Origin: Pseudomonas sp. PDM05
GTDB taxonomy: Bacteria; Pseudomonadota; Gammaproteobacteria; Pseudomonadales; Pseudomonadaceae
Direction of reading: 5' to 3'
NCBI RefSeq assembly: GCF_014851685.1
Contig: NZ_JACVAC010000007.1
Coordinates: forward strand, 124,001-188,000
Length of the DNA stretch: 64,000 nucleotides
Made by a program: the position numbers and the translations under genes. Shown here piece after piece: positions 1-8,458 of the stretch. A model generated the notes under the pieces. That model was not told the DNA's origin, did not search any database, and saw nothing but the letters and a program-made list of their open reading frames with translations. The first letter of the stretch is position 1. Every line of letters begins with the position of its first letter.

Positions 1-42
1 CGGCTGGATTCTGATGCGCTAATCACAACAATAGGAAAAAAA

Positions 43-843
43 ATGAAGGTCTGGCGACTCGTAGCACATCATGAAGATGCACTTGGTGCAATTGAGGAAA
101 TGAAAGAGCGCGGCCGTATAGCCATTGGCTGGAGCAAAATAGGTGATCTGCAAATCCCCGAGATTAATAACGCGTCAAAAATCACTTCTTTGATCAGCCG
201 CGCATATCCTGATTTAAACAATGCGAATCTGGGCGGACCAACCTTATGGAACCTCTACAAACAGATGGCTGAAGGTGATTTAGTGATCGTCAACTCAAAC
301 GGCAAGCGCAACTGCGTCTTTGAGGTATTAGGTCCATATTCATTTGAAGAAGGTCAAAGCCAGATTAAAGGCTACGGCCACCAAAGAGCAGCCTGCCTAA
401 CCTCGATTGACGCCGAGACTCTGTGGAAGGAGTCCGGAGGTAAGGAGAAACTGGGGCAAAATACTCGCTGGACACTTTTCGAATGCAACGCACCTTCAGT
501 ATTACGCAATGAAATTTTTGAAGAAGGAGAGAAATACGAAATTAGAACTACTGCCAATGAACGAAACCCATACGCACGAGAAAAATGCATCGAGCATCAC
601 GGCTACAGCTGCTTTGTTTGCAGCTTTAATTTCGAGGAGATTTATGGCGACATTGGCAAAGATTATATCCATGTTCACCATCGAACTGACATTCACACGA
701 AAGTCAAAAAATACCGAGTAGATCCAATCAACGATCTGATTCCTTTATGTCCAAACTGTCACGCAATGGTTCACACCAAACGCCCCATTTCTATGCCAGT
801 GGAAGAGCTAGCCACGATATATAAGCTCCGCAATCGTAAGTAG
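43..843 (+). CDS. HNH endonuclease with EVE/PUA-like N-terminal region
   Basis: This 266-aa protein has a C-terminal HNH nuclease fold. The visible zinc ligands are C190/C193 and C236/C239, the catalytic cluster is H210, H212 and H213, then N230, H240 and H244. The spacing is that of McrA-like HNH enzymes, which cut DNA and are often modification-dependent. Residues 1-100 (WRLVAHH..., IAIGW) resemble the small modified-base-reader domains found at the front of such nucleases; this part is weaker. A purine-rich stretch precedes the ATG. An in-frame TAA at 20-22 may end an upstream gene only 20 bases away, so it could be the last gene of a defence operon. The gene is AT-richer than the core genes from 2.2 kb on and lies on the island side of the putative att site at 1881. 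Confidence 0.8.
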   Translation: MKVWRLVAHHEDALGAIEEMKERGRIAIGWSKIGDLQIPEINNASKITSLISRAYPDLNNANLGGPTLWNLYKQMAEGDLVIVNSNGKRNCVFEVLGPYSFEEGQSQIKGYGHQRAACLTSIDAETLWKESGGKEKLGQNTRWTLFECNAPSVLRNEIFEEGEKYEIRTTANERNPYAREKCIEHHGYSCFVCSFNFEEIYGDIGKDYIHVHHRTDIHTKVKKYRVDPINDLIPLCPNCHAMVHTKRPISMPVEELATIYKLRNRK

Positions 844-1880
844 ACCCAACTCTGTCCCCCGGTCAGGTTAAATGCAAATAATTGCGGAAGTTTGTGCAAT
901 TCCCTAAGAAGCGACCAAAAGATAATGCGGGCGTCTAGGACGCCAGACCTGGCCAACAGATGGACGGAGGGGCTTATTCGTCAGGGCTCGCCACAACTCG
1001 CCTACGACGCGATCTATCCTGAGCAAGCAAAAGCACCACCGAACCTTTTTGCTAGCCCAGGCGGGCTATCAGCCAAGCAGAGGGTTTCACCCAGTAAGTT
1101 CAATTCCAACCTTGAAGGGTCAGGCAATGAAGTCCCTGGGTGGCCGGTGTGAAATGCTTCGCAACGCCCAAAATTTTGTGCCCGGGGGTTTCTTATACTT
1201 AGGTGGCGACCTTCGGTATGCGCTTCAGGACGTTTTCAGAATGTATGGACAAACTGACAGAAACAAAAAAAGCCACACGCTGTTGACGTGAAGCTTTTGA
1301 TTTTATGGGCCTTCCGGTAGAGAAGGTTGTATTTCCCCTAACCCGTTCAGATGAACAGGCTAGGGAACCAACCTCGAAATCCACCGGAGGCAATGCCTTC
1401 CGTTTAGAGTCTCTCTGACGTCTGTAGCTGAGCTTTCACATTCACCATGATAAGGCGTCTAAGGTTTCTCATGGTGTTGCGCTCGACTCGGTCCCAGCTG
1501 CCTCATGGCATCTCCACCGACAACCCCTCTGTCGCTACCTTCTAGGGTCCGCCGTGGCTACACGGCTTTAAAACAATGCCCGAACGTAAGGTTCCCGATA
1601 GAGCACTGAGTGATTCGATATGTATACCAAAAGTAAATTTTTGAATCAATGGCTAACGTCTCAAACGGGCTCAGCGACCTATAAGGACCTACGTTTGGAG
1701 CTGACAAAGAATGGCTTCAATGCCTTTGAATGCCCCAACCCTTTCTAGGACCTCCAACCTTCTGAAAAACCAAAGATTCCATTTCAAAGACAAATCCCCT
1801 TCCTTCCCCTCCTACAAATTTCTCCTACAATCAGCGTTGATTATTCCTATAAATCATTGACTTACGTGACACGTGGGTTT
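844..1880. other. Long gap at the island end, no convincing gene
   Basis: About 1 kb separates the HNH gene from the tRNA-Gly-like fragment. Reading frames here are short, lack ribosome binding sites and have no recognisable motifs; base composition is mixed. I see no transposase, integrase or intact tRNA. It may hold decayed mobile DNA. The only small frame worth noting is given separately at 1620. Confidence 0.5.
1620..1748 (+). CDS. Possible 42-aa small protein, unrecognised
   Basis: An ATG-started frame of 42 residues (begins MYTKSKFLNQW, ends ECPNPF) with plausible amino-acid composition lies inside the island-end gap. No clear Shine-Dalgarno sequence precedes it; a stop codon lies two codons upstream of the ATG. 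It could be a remnant of an integrated element or chance. I do not recognise it. Confidence 0.2.
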   Translation: MYTKSKFLNQWLTSQTGSATYKDLRLELTKNGFNAFECPNPF

Positions 1881-1906
1881 GGGTTCGATTCCCTCTACCC
1901 GCTCCA
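1881..1906 (+). other. Partial tRNA-Gly 3' end, putative attachment site of a genomic island
   Basis: The bases reproduce the T-loop (TTCGATT), the 3' acceptor strand and CCA of a tRNA whose discriminator base is T and whose acceptor begins GCGGG, as in bacterial tRNA-Gly (CCC type). No D-arm or anticodon arm lies upstream, so it is not an intact gene. Such 3'-end copies mark the far boundary of elements that integrate into tRNA-Gly, as ICEclc-like elements do. Low-density accessory DNA lies to the left and core genes to the right, which fits. Confidence 0.6.
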
Positions 1907-1953
1907 CTTAATTGTTGGTCCGACGTCAGGATGGTTTTGACGGGGGATGCATG

Positions 1954-1984
1954 AAAAAACCGGCCCTGGTGGCCGGTTTTTTTA
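1954..1984 (+). terminator. Rho-independent terminator
   Basis: A perfect GC-rich stem (ACCGGCC / GGCCGGT with loop CTGGT) is flanked by an A-run and a T-run, so it could act in both directions. It lies 50 bases after the tRNA-Gly fragment and plausibly was the terminator of the tRNA gene before the island inserted. Confidence 0.8.
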
Positions 1985-2207
1985 TGCCTGAAATAAGGTG
2001 ATTCGATAAGGGTGGCAACTGCGCGCGGATAAATGCACCGGGTAGCTTTCGGGATACCGGCGCACTCGAGTGGTACCGCGCACAGCTGCCGTCGAACGCC
2101 GAGGCTGGCGATGCAGGCGTTGGAAAACCATAAATAGCTCACACAGCGAGTACAACCCGCGCCGTTCCGATGGGGGTGTAGGCAACGTCGCAAGATGAAC
2201 AATCACA

Positions 2208-3401
2208 TCACCGCTCGTCTACCATCCCTCTCTCCACCCACCACGCCAACGGCAACGTCAGCAACAACACTGCCGCCAACACCATCGCCGCCACCGGCAC
2301 GCCCAGCGCATCCCCAACGCCACCCAACACCACGGGGGCCAGGGCCCCGCCGCCGATCGTGCCGGTGTAGAACAGCGCAAACGCCTGCTCCCGCTTGCCT
2401 GCTCCGGCCAGGTCCGGCACGGCGCCGTACAGCACCGACGAGGTGCCGTTGAGCACCAGGCCGAGCAGCGGCAACGTCAGCATCAAACCGTTCAGCGGCA
2501 GGTACACCGCCGCCATGATCAGCAGCGCGGTGGTGGTTTCCGTCAGCCACACGGTCTTCATCATGCCGATGCGCGCTCCGAGATAACCGCAAAGCAATTT
2601 GCCGAACGCGCCGCCGACAAACAGCAGGCTCAGGGCCAGGCCGACACCGGCCGTACCTGCGCCTTTGGCTTGCAGCAGGAACGGCAGGAACGTGAGAAAG
2701 CCCATGCGCACGGCGCTATCGAGGGTGCCGGTGCAGATCAGTGCGCGCAAGCCGCTGGCGGAGCCGATTCCACTGGAGGGTCTGGCCGTTTTCGTGGTGG
2801 CAGGTGCTCGCGACGGCGTAGGAATCAGCCACCACAATAGCCCCGCCGCCGCCAAACCCAGTAGCCCCAACAAGGTGGCACTGGCGCGCCAGCTGATGAC
2901 GGTGAGCAGCAGGCCAACCAAGCCGGGGATCAGGGTTTTGCCGATGTCTCCGGAGAAATTGTACTGAGACAGCGCCTGCTTGATCCCACCCCCCTCCTCA
3001 TAGGCATCGCTGATCATCGACGACGCCAGCGGGTGCTGCGTACTCGCGCCCAGGCCGCCCAATAGCAAGGCCAGCAGCAACAGGACCAGCCCGGTGGCTT
3101 GCCCAACCATCAAGTAAGCGATACCCGCAAGCGCAGTCCCCCCCACCAGCAACGGTGTGCGCCCCCAGCGTTTGGCGGCGCGGCTCGCCAGCAGTTGGAA
3201 CACAGCCATCATCCCGGAATAGGCGCCGCGCAGAAGCCCGATCTGCGCGTAGGACATGGCGAACTGCGCCTGCCAGATGGGTAGCAGCACATAGATAACG
3301 TCGGTCAAGCCATCGTGTACGGCATGGGCGCTGCACCCGGCGATCAACGAACGACGGCGGGCAGAGCATTGGGAAGCGGGTATAACGACGGTGTCGGTCA
3401 T
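2208..3401 (-). CDS. MFS transporter, fosmidomycin-resistance (Fsr)-like
   Basis: This 397-aa inner-membrane protein has about twelve hydrophobic segments and a tract beginning HAVHDGLTDVIYVLLPI with SYAQIGLL shortly after, typical of the Fsr branch of the major facilitator superfamily. These proteins export small molecules by proton antiport; the substrate cannot be read from sequence. It is divergent from the LysR gene at 3558 across about 155 bases, so that regulator is its likely controller. It is the first core gene to the right of the island boundary. Confidence 0.8.
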   Translation of the reverse strand: MTDTVVIPASQCSARRRSLIAGCSAHAVHDGLTDVIYVLLPIWQAQFAMSYAQIGLLRGAYSGMMAVFQLLASRAAKRWGRTPLLVGGTALAGIAYLMVGQATGLVLLLLALLLGGLGASTQHPLASSMISDAYEEGGGIKQALSQYNFSGDIGKTLIPGLVGLLLTVISWRASATLLGLLGLAAAGLLWWLIPTPSRAPATTKTARPSSGIGSASGLRALICTGTLDSAVRMGFLTFLPFLLQAKGAGTAGVGLALSLLFVGGAFGKLLCGYLGARIGMMKTVWLTETTTALLIMAAVYLPLNGLMLTLPLLGLVLNGTSSVLYGAVPDLAGAGKREQAFALFYTGTIGGGALAPVVLGGVGDALGVPVAAMVLAAVLLLTLPLAWWVERGMVDER

Positions 3402-3557
3402 GGCGTAGGAATCTGCTCAGGCTCAAGGCGCTTGCAGCCGGTCAAGACAGGCGCGACGTCATGAAACCTCTCGTTTTATGTTGTGAGGTCTTTATAGAAT
3501 GCCCGGCAGGTCTTGAACCAATACCGAATTCACACCGATCAATACCCGAGGGCCAGG

Positions 3558-4451
3558 ATGCTCGACCTACGCAAGCTGCGGTACTTTCTGACGGTCGCCG
3601 AAGAACTGCACTTCGGTCGAGCCGCCATTCGCCTGCACCTGGCCCAGCCACCGCTGACCCGGCAGATTTCGGCGCTGGAGGCCGAGTTGGGTTTCAAGCT
3701 GTTCGATCGCACCAGCCGCACCGTGACACTTACCGCTCAAGGCCGGTCGTTCTTGCCCTATGCGCGGGGTGTGCTGGAACAGGTGGAGCTGGCACAGGTG
3801 ATCGCCGGCAAACTGGCCGCAGGCACCGCTGGGCAACTGGCATTGGGGTATGTCAGTTCGATTGCCTTGTCGGACCTGTTCAGCCAGGTGATTCATGCCT
3901 TTGCCCAACGCTTTCCCGACGTGCAGCTGACCCTGGTGGAATGCGCCTCCGGCAGCCTCGGCGCGCAGGTGGCGGACGGGCGCCTGGACATTGGCTTGAG
4001 CCGCCGGTTGCCGCAAAGCAGTGAAGTGCAGGCACTGTCGCTGGGCCAGGAACCCTTGGTGGCCGCGTTGGCCAGCGACAGCCCGTTGGCGCGCCAGGCG
4101 CAGGTGAGCTTGGCGCAGCTCAGTGCTTATCCGCTGATCCTGTTTCCGGCGGATCATGGATCGGGACTGAACCAGTCCATCGAACAGCTGTACCGCGAGC
4201 ATGGGCAGCCCCTGCGCGCGGGGCCGACCGGCCGACAGATCACCTCGATCATTGCCCTGGTGGCGGCAGGGCAAGGCGTGGCGTTGGTGCCGCAATGCGC
4301 GCAAAGCTTGATGCACAAGGGCGTGACGTACAGGCCTTTGGTGGAAGTGGATGCGTGTGCACAGTTGTTGGTACTGACTCGTGATGTAGAAAAAAACCTA
4401 TCAGTACAAGCCTTTATGAGGGTGATAGGTGAAGTGGCAGACGCTCGATAG
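3558..4451 (+). CDS. LysR-family transcriptional regulator
   Basis: The 297-aa protein starts MLDLRKLRYFLTVAEE and carries the LysR winged helix-turn-helix in residues 1-60 (RAAIRLHLAQPPLTRQI), with FDRTSR and TLTAQG following, then a periplasmic-binding-like effector domain. The N-terminus is closest in style to the CatR/BenM branch. An upstream in-frame ATG at 3513 would add 15 residues; I chose 3558 because AGGGCCAGG precedes it and the protein then begins where LysR proteins usually begin. Its divergent partner is the Fsr-like MFS gene, its most likely target. The 3' end overlaps a small frame at 4429. Confidence 0.85.
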   Translation: MLDLRKLRYFLTVAEELHFGRAAIRLHLAQPPLTRQISALEAELGFKLFDRTSRTVTLTAQGRSFLPYARGVLEQVELAQVIAGKLAAGTAGQLALGYVSSIALSDLFSQVIHAFAQRFPDVQLTLVECASGSLGAQVADGRLDIGLSRRLPQSSEVQALSLGQEPLVAALASDSPLARQAQVSLAQLSAYPLILFPADHGSGLNQSIEQLYREHGQPLRAGPTGRQITSIIALVAAGQGVALVPQCAQSLMHKGVTYRPLVEVDACAQLLVLTRDVEKNLSVQAFMRVIGEVADAR

Positions 4452-4569
4452 CAAGCAGAATGTTTACGAAGGATACTTCGAGATCATTGCCGAAGAAGCC
4501 GCGGCGGCGGCGCTGAAGCGTCTGCAACAAGACCGCCAGCGCCACTTCAGCAAAGTCCGACTGTGGTGA
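4429..4569 (+). CDS. Possible 46-aa small protein or gene remnant overlapping lysR
   Basis: A GTG-started frame overlaps the last 23 bases of the LysR gene and runs to TGA at 4567. The product is charged and alanine-rich (NVYEGYFEIIAEEAA, then KRLQQDRQRHFSKV) and looks more protein-like than random. It may be a translationally coupled small protein or the 3' remnant of a larger gene. No family recognised. Confidence 0.3.
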   Translation: MKWQTLDSKQNVYEGYFEIIAEEAAAAALKRLQQDRQRHFSKVRLW

Positions 4570-4624
4570 CGAGTTGATCTCTAAATGATGTCAGCTCCTC
4601 CCCCCTGACACCGAGATCACGCCC

Positions 4625-4957
4625 ATGCTAGAACCCCAGCAACACACGCCAAAGGCCATACGACGCCAGGTGGTCGGCTGGGTACTGGTCTTGCCGCTGC
4701 TACTGTCGTTTATGAGGCTGCCGTTTTTCATCGGACCGGTCATCGCGGCAGGATCGATCGTCGCGTCGGCTTATGGCATACGGTTGGCCAGGCAACATGC
4801 CAACCGACGCTTGACCGTGTTCGCCTCAATCATCACCGCGTTCAATGTCATTTCACTGTTACTGACGGGAACAGCCTCATTTCTTAAGGCTTTGTATAAC
4901 ATTTCCTGGATTTACTGGTACCCGCTCTACGCCAACTGGGTGTACTGGAACTTCTAG
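4625..4957 (+). CDS. Small membrane protein, hypothetical
   Basis: This 110-aa protein has three hydrophobic segments, roughly residues 17-33, 35-53 and 64-84, and an aromatic-rich C-terminus (WIYWYPLYANWVYWNF). A basic N-terminus (RRQ) suggests the N-in orientation. No family is recognised. It lies between the LysR gene and ogt with no obvious operon partner; a weak ribosome site precedes the ATG. Confidence 0.6.
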   Translation: MLEPQQHTPKAIRRQVVGWVLVLPLLLSFMRLPFFIGPVIAAGSIVASAYGIRLARQHANRRLTVFASIITAFNVISLLLTGTASFLKALYNISWIYWYPLYANWVYWNF

Positions 4958-5049
4958 GCCCAGGAAAATTCAATCGCAAGAAACGTAGTTTCCAACCGGG
5001 CGGATACAATTACAGTGGCGCCATGACGTTCGCCCACAGGAGCCCACCC

Positions 5050-5550
5050 ATGCCCTACGAATACAAACTCATGCCCTCCCCGGTCGGCCAGCTCACCCTG
5101 GTGGCGCGCGACGGCAAGCTCAGCGCGATCCTGTGGGAAAAAGAGCGCGCCAACCGTGTACGCCTGGGGCAATTGCAGGAGGCCAACAGCAGCCCGGTGC
5201 TGTTGGAAACCGAGCGCCAGTTGCAGGAATATTTCGCCGGCACCCGTAGTCAATTCACGCTGGAGCTGGACTTCAGCGGCACCGACTTTCAGAAACAGGT
5301 CTGGCAGGCACTCCTGACCATCCCCTTCGGCGAAACCCGCAGCTACAGCCAGATCGCCCGGCAGATCGGCAACCCCAAGGCCGTGCGCGCCGTGGGCGCG
5401 GCCAACGGGCGCAACCCGATCTCGATCATCGCACCGTGCCATCGGGTGATTGGCGCCTCGGGTGAACTGACCGGGTTCGCCGGCGGCCTGCAAGCCAAGC
5501 AATACCTGCTTGCGCTGGAAGGCACCGGCCAGGCGGAAATGGCGTTCTAG
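5050..5550 (+). CDS. ogt: Methylated-DNA--protein-cysteine methyltransferase
   Basis: Ogt/AGT repairs O6-methylguanine and O4-methylthymine by moving the alkyl group to its own cysteine. The 166-aa protein contains the active-site motif PCHRVIG with nucleophile C130. The DNA-binding helix and arginine finger region (RSYSQIARQIGNPKAVRAVG) lies at 97-116. A frame extension to 5023 exists, but AGGAG at 5038-5042 fits the ATG at 5050, giving the usual length. A bidirectional terminator separates it from the convergent DUF4142 gene. Confidence 0.93.
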   Translation: MPYEYKLMPSPVGQLTLVARDGKLSAILWEKERANRVRLGQLQEANSSPVLLETERQLQEYFAGTRSQFTLELDFSGTDFQKQVWQALLTIPFGETRSYSQIARQIGNPKAVRAVGAANGRNPISIIAPCHRVIGASGELTGFAGGLQAKQYLLALEGTGQAEMAF

Positions 5551-5557
5551 AGCGAAT

Positions 5558-5596
5558 AAAAAACGTCGGTTGGAGAGGCTCCAACCGCCGTTTTTC
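5558..5596. terminator. Bidirectional terminator between ogt and the DUF4142 gene
   Basis: An inverted repeat (CGGTTGGAG / CTCCAACCG, loop AGG or so) is flanked by A-runs on the left and T-runs on the right. It lies between two convergent genes and can serve both. Confidence 0.85.
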
Positions 5597-5612
5597 AGTT
5601 CCGGCCAGACAC

Positions 5613-6140
5613 TCAACCGTCGCCTTGATGGCCTTTACCGTAGGTCGACGCCAGGGCACGGGCCTTTTGCAGACGCTCCTGCAACTTGGGCAACGTCTCA
5701 TCCACCAGCGCCTTGATTTCCGGCACATCCGACGCCGCACCTTCCTGTTTGAACAGGGCAATGGCGTCTTCGTTTTCCTTGACCTGTTGCGCGGTGTAGG
5801 CGGCGTCGAAGGAGTCGCCGTCCTTGAGCTCGGGCATCAAGGTTTCGGCTTTGTCGACGATCTTTTCCCGCGGCGCCACCGGCAGCTCCAGCTTCTTGGC
5901 GATGGCCGCCAGGTGCTGGTTGGCCAGGGTGCGTTCGTTGATCACCTCGATGGTGTAATCCTTGATTTCCTGGGACGAGGTCTTGGCGTGGGCCATGCGA
6001 CTGGTTTCGATATCGGCCATCCCTTTGGCCGAGGCCTGCTCGATGAATTCAGCAGGCGACTGGGCGAAAGCATTGCTGGCGCCGAGGCCCAGCAGCATCG
6101 CGAAACTGGCGGTGCGTAACCGGATAGCCATGCGGCTCAT
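5613..6140 (-). CDS. DUF4142 domain periplasmic protein
   Basis: The 175-aa product starts MSRMAIRLRTASFAML, has a signal peptide ending near FAQ (about residue 27) and then a helical DUF4142 (PF13628-type) domain. Motifs are FIEQASAKGMADIE and YTIEVINERTLANQHLAAIA. These are ferritin-like four-helix proteins of the periplasm of unknown function. The frame extends 14 codons upstream, but GGAGG sits correctly before the ATG at 6140. No operon partner. Confidence 0.8.
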   Translation of the reverse strand: MSRMAIRLRTASFAMLLGLGASNAFAQSPAEFIEQASAKGMADIETSRMAHAKTSSQEIKDYTIEVINERTLANQHLAAIAKKLELPVAPREKIVDKAETLMPELKDGDSFDAAYTAQQVKENEDAIALFKQEGAASDVPEIKALVDETLPKLQERLQKARALASTYGKGHQGDG

Positions 6141-6259
6141 GATGGGTTCCTCCAGGGCAAAATTAGGCGAGGGGGAATACACCCCGCCCTGAATTCGAAT
6201 TTTCAGGGCGGCAAAGGTTTAGAAAAAACTTGCCAGTGCGACGAACGGTCGTGATTGCG

Positions 6260-6901
6260 TCACGCCGGTTTACTGGCAAACAGGCCCGGCAGCGCATGGG
6301 CCAACGCGTTGATGGCAAAGCCGATAAACATCACCCCACAAAGCTTGGTGATGAGGATTTCATGCCGCTGATACACCGTGCGCACCCGCTGGGCGCCGAC
6401 CACGCCAATCAGGATCGCGTAGGCCAGCACGCCACCGACGAAGCTGAGGAAGATCAGCGCAGGCAACATCGACCACGTCAGCAACTCGGCACGACTGGAC
6501 AACAACGCCGTAAAGGTTGCAACCGCCACCGGGTATGCCTTGGGATTGGTCAGGCCGAACAGGATGCCGTGCCAGAACGGATGCCGCGCAGCGCCTTGCG
6601 GTGCATCGCTGCTGCGGCGCTGGGTGCGGATCGCACGCCAGCCGAGCCAGAACAGATACAGGCCGCTGAGCACGCCCAGCACATCAAATGCACCACTGCC
6701 CACCTCCCGCGCACCAACGATGGCGATCAGCGCCGTGCTGCACCACACCACGTCGCCCAACAAGTGCCCACACAGAAAACCCGCCCCGGCGCGACGGCCA
6801 CGGGCGGCGCCGATGCCGAATACGGCGAGGACGCCTGGACCCGGGGTAATACCGTAGATAAAACCTGAAGCGAGGACGGCGAGCAGCAAGGAGGGGGTCA
6901 T
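6260..6901 (-). CDS. LysE/RhtB-family amino-acid exporter
   Basis: This 213-aa inner-membrane protein has six predicted helices and the family signature near the N-terminus (GITPGPGVLAVF, followed by GRRAGAGFLCG). LysE/RhtB proteins export amino acids or derivatives such as lysine, homoserine or threonine. It is 21 bases downstream of the LysR gene on the same strand and is probably co-transcribed with it. Confidence 0.88.
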   Translation of the reverse strand: MTPSLLLAVLASGFIYGITPGPGVLAVFGIGAARGRRAGAGFLCGHLLGDVVWCSTALIAIVGAREVGSGAFDVLGVLSGLYLFWLGWRAIRTQRRSSDAPQGAARHPFWHGILFGLTNPKAYPVAVATFTALLSSRAELLTWSMLPALIFLSFVGGVLAYAILIGVVGAQRVRTVYQRHEILITKLCGVMFIGFAINALAHALPGLFASKPA

Positions 6902-6922
6902 GGGCGCGACTCTGACGGACGG

Positions 6923-7897
6923 TTAAGGGTGGAAAGATTCTGCATGTTCTACCTCGCAGCGCAATGCTGAACACACTTCTATATCAGTCAATACACCCCG
7001 CATCCGCCCCAGCAACCACTGCAACCCCGAATCCCCACCCCGCCGCACGTGCCACGCCAGCTCAAACGCGAACGACGGAATATGAAACGGCGGCGCCACC
7101 GCGACCAAATGCCGGTGATCGATGTTCAGCAAGCCCCGCGACGACACCGTCAAAATCAGATCCGTGCCCTGGATCAACTGCGGCGCCACGCCCCAGTGTG
7201 GCAGGCTGATCGCCACATGCCGGCGCTCACGGATTGCCGTCAATGCGCGCTCGATTTCCGGCGTGCCGCTGCCTCGCATTTCCAGCAACACATGGGGGCG
7301 CGAGAGGTAGGTGGGCAGGTCCAGCGTGCCACCCTCCGGCAAGCTGTTGCGGTCCACCAGGCAGGTGTAGTGCTCTTCAAACAGCGGTGTAGTCCGCAGT
7401 TCCGCCGGCATGTCAGGAAAGACCCCGGCAGCCAGGTCGAGATCGCCATTAAGCACCCCATCCACCATGCCCTCGCGGCTGGCCTGGATGATTTGCAGGT
7501 CAATACCCGGCGCTTCACGGCGCAGCATGCGCACCAAATCAGGTAGGAAAATCGCCGCGCTGTAGTCCGACATCGCCAGGCGAAACCGCCGCTTGGCCGA
7601 CGCCGGATCAAATTGATTGGGCGCCAGCAACGCCTGTACCTGGGCCAAGGCTTCGGCCAGTGGCGCCGCCAACTCCAAGGCGCGCGCGGTGGGCACCAGG
7701 CTGCCACCCTGGCGTACCAGCAAAGGATCGCCGAGCACATCGCGCAAGCGCGCCAGCGCATGGCTGACCGCCGGCTGGCTCAGGTGCAAACGCTCGGCGG
7801 CGCGGGTGACGTGTTGCTCGCTGAGCAAGGCGTCGAGGATCACCAGCAGGTTGAGATCAATGCGGCGCAGATCATTCATCAGCTGCATGCTCGGCAT
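6923..7897 (-). CDS. LysR-family regulator, NodD/LeuO-like branch
   Basis: The 324-aa protein has the N-terminus RRIDLNLLVILDALL and helix-turn-helix VTRAAERLHLSQPAVSHAL, typical of the NodD/SyrM-like LysR group, followed by an effector-binding domain. Three closely spaced ATGs (7897, 7888, 7879) are possible starts; none has an obvious ribosome site and the last gives the most usual N-terminus. It precedes the LysE gene in the same direction and is divergent from the YdcZ-type transporter at 7963. The 65-base gap holds an AT-rich palindrome (AATTTAAATT) that could be its operator. Confidence 0.85.
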   Translation of the reverse strand: MPSMQLMNDLRRIDLNLLVILDALLSEQHVTRAAERLHLSQPAVSHALARLRDVLGDPLLVRQGGSLVPTARALELAAPLAEALAQVQALLAPNQFDPASAKRRFRLAMSDYSAAIFLPDLVRMLRREAPGIDLQIIQASREGMVDGVLNGDLDLAAGVFPDMPAELRTTPLFEEHYTCLVDRNSLPEGGTLDLPTYLSRPHVLLEMRGSGTPEIERALTAIRERRHVAISLPHWGVAPQLIQGTDLILTVSSRGLLNIDHRHLVAVAPPFHIPSFAFELAWHVRRGGDSGLQWLLGRMRGVLTDIEVCSALRCEVEHAESFHP

Positions 7898-7962
7898 AAG
7901 AACTTGGAATTTAAATTTGCGCGACGAATACCTTAGAGTCCAGCAAAACCTTTGGGAGATTC

Positions 7963-8451
7963 ATGATGACCACATTGCATTGGCTGGGTTTATTGGCGCT
8001 GGCAGTGATCGCCGGGGCAGTGGTGCCGTTTCAGAGTGCGATCAACGCCAACCTCGGGCGCGGGCTCGGGCACCCGTTGTGGGCCACCCTGGCGTCGCTG
8101 CTGGTAAGCATTGTGGTGTTGCTGCCGGTGATTGTGGCGCTGCGCTTGCCCCTGCCGAGCCTGGGTTTTATCAGCAAGGCGCCGTTGTGGATGTGGGCCG
8201 GTGGCGCATTTGGCGTGTGTTTTATTTCCCTGGCGTTGATGCTGTTGCCCAAACTCGGTGCGTCAGGATTTATTGCACTGGCCATGGCCGGGCAGATGCT
8301 CGCCTCGTTGCTGCTCGATCACTTTGGCCTGTTTGGGCTGGCGGAGCGCCAACTGACAACGCCCCGGGTGCTGGGGGCGTTGTTGTTGATTGGCGGGGTA
8401 GCGTTGATTCAGTTCAGCGCCACGCCAGCCAAGGCCTTGGCCGCAGCGTGA
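7963..8451 (+). CDS. DMT-family transporter, YdcZ (DUF606) type
   Basis: This 162-aa protein has five hydrophobic segments and the motif PFQSAINANLGRGLGHPLWA characteristic of the YdcZ/DUF606 half-size drug/metabolite transporters. Two ATGs are adjacent (7963, 7966); GGGAG precedes them. It is divergent from the LysR gene, which may regulate it together with the LysE exporter. It is convergent with the MFS gene, with 7 bases between the stops. Confidence 0.85.
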   Translation: MMTTLHWLGLLALAVIAGAVVPFQSAINANLGRGLGHPLWATLASLLVSIVVLLPVIVALRLPLPSLGFISKAPLWMWAGGAFGVCFISLALMLLPKLGASGFIALAMAGQMLASLLLDHFGLFGLAERQLTTPRVLGALLLIGGVALIQFSATPAKALAAA

Positions 8452-8458
8452 TAATTCG

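Noticed and set aside
1363..1386. Second hrp-box-like sequence (GGAACC ... CCAC)
   Set aside because: Spacing is 11 instead of 15-16 bases and no gene follows.
1831..2202. Minus-strand frame across the tRNA-Gly fragment (contains GAGRGNRTQTH)
   Set aside because: This peptide type is a well-known false ORF produced by reading a tRNA 3' end backwards.
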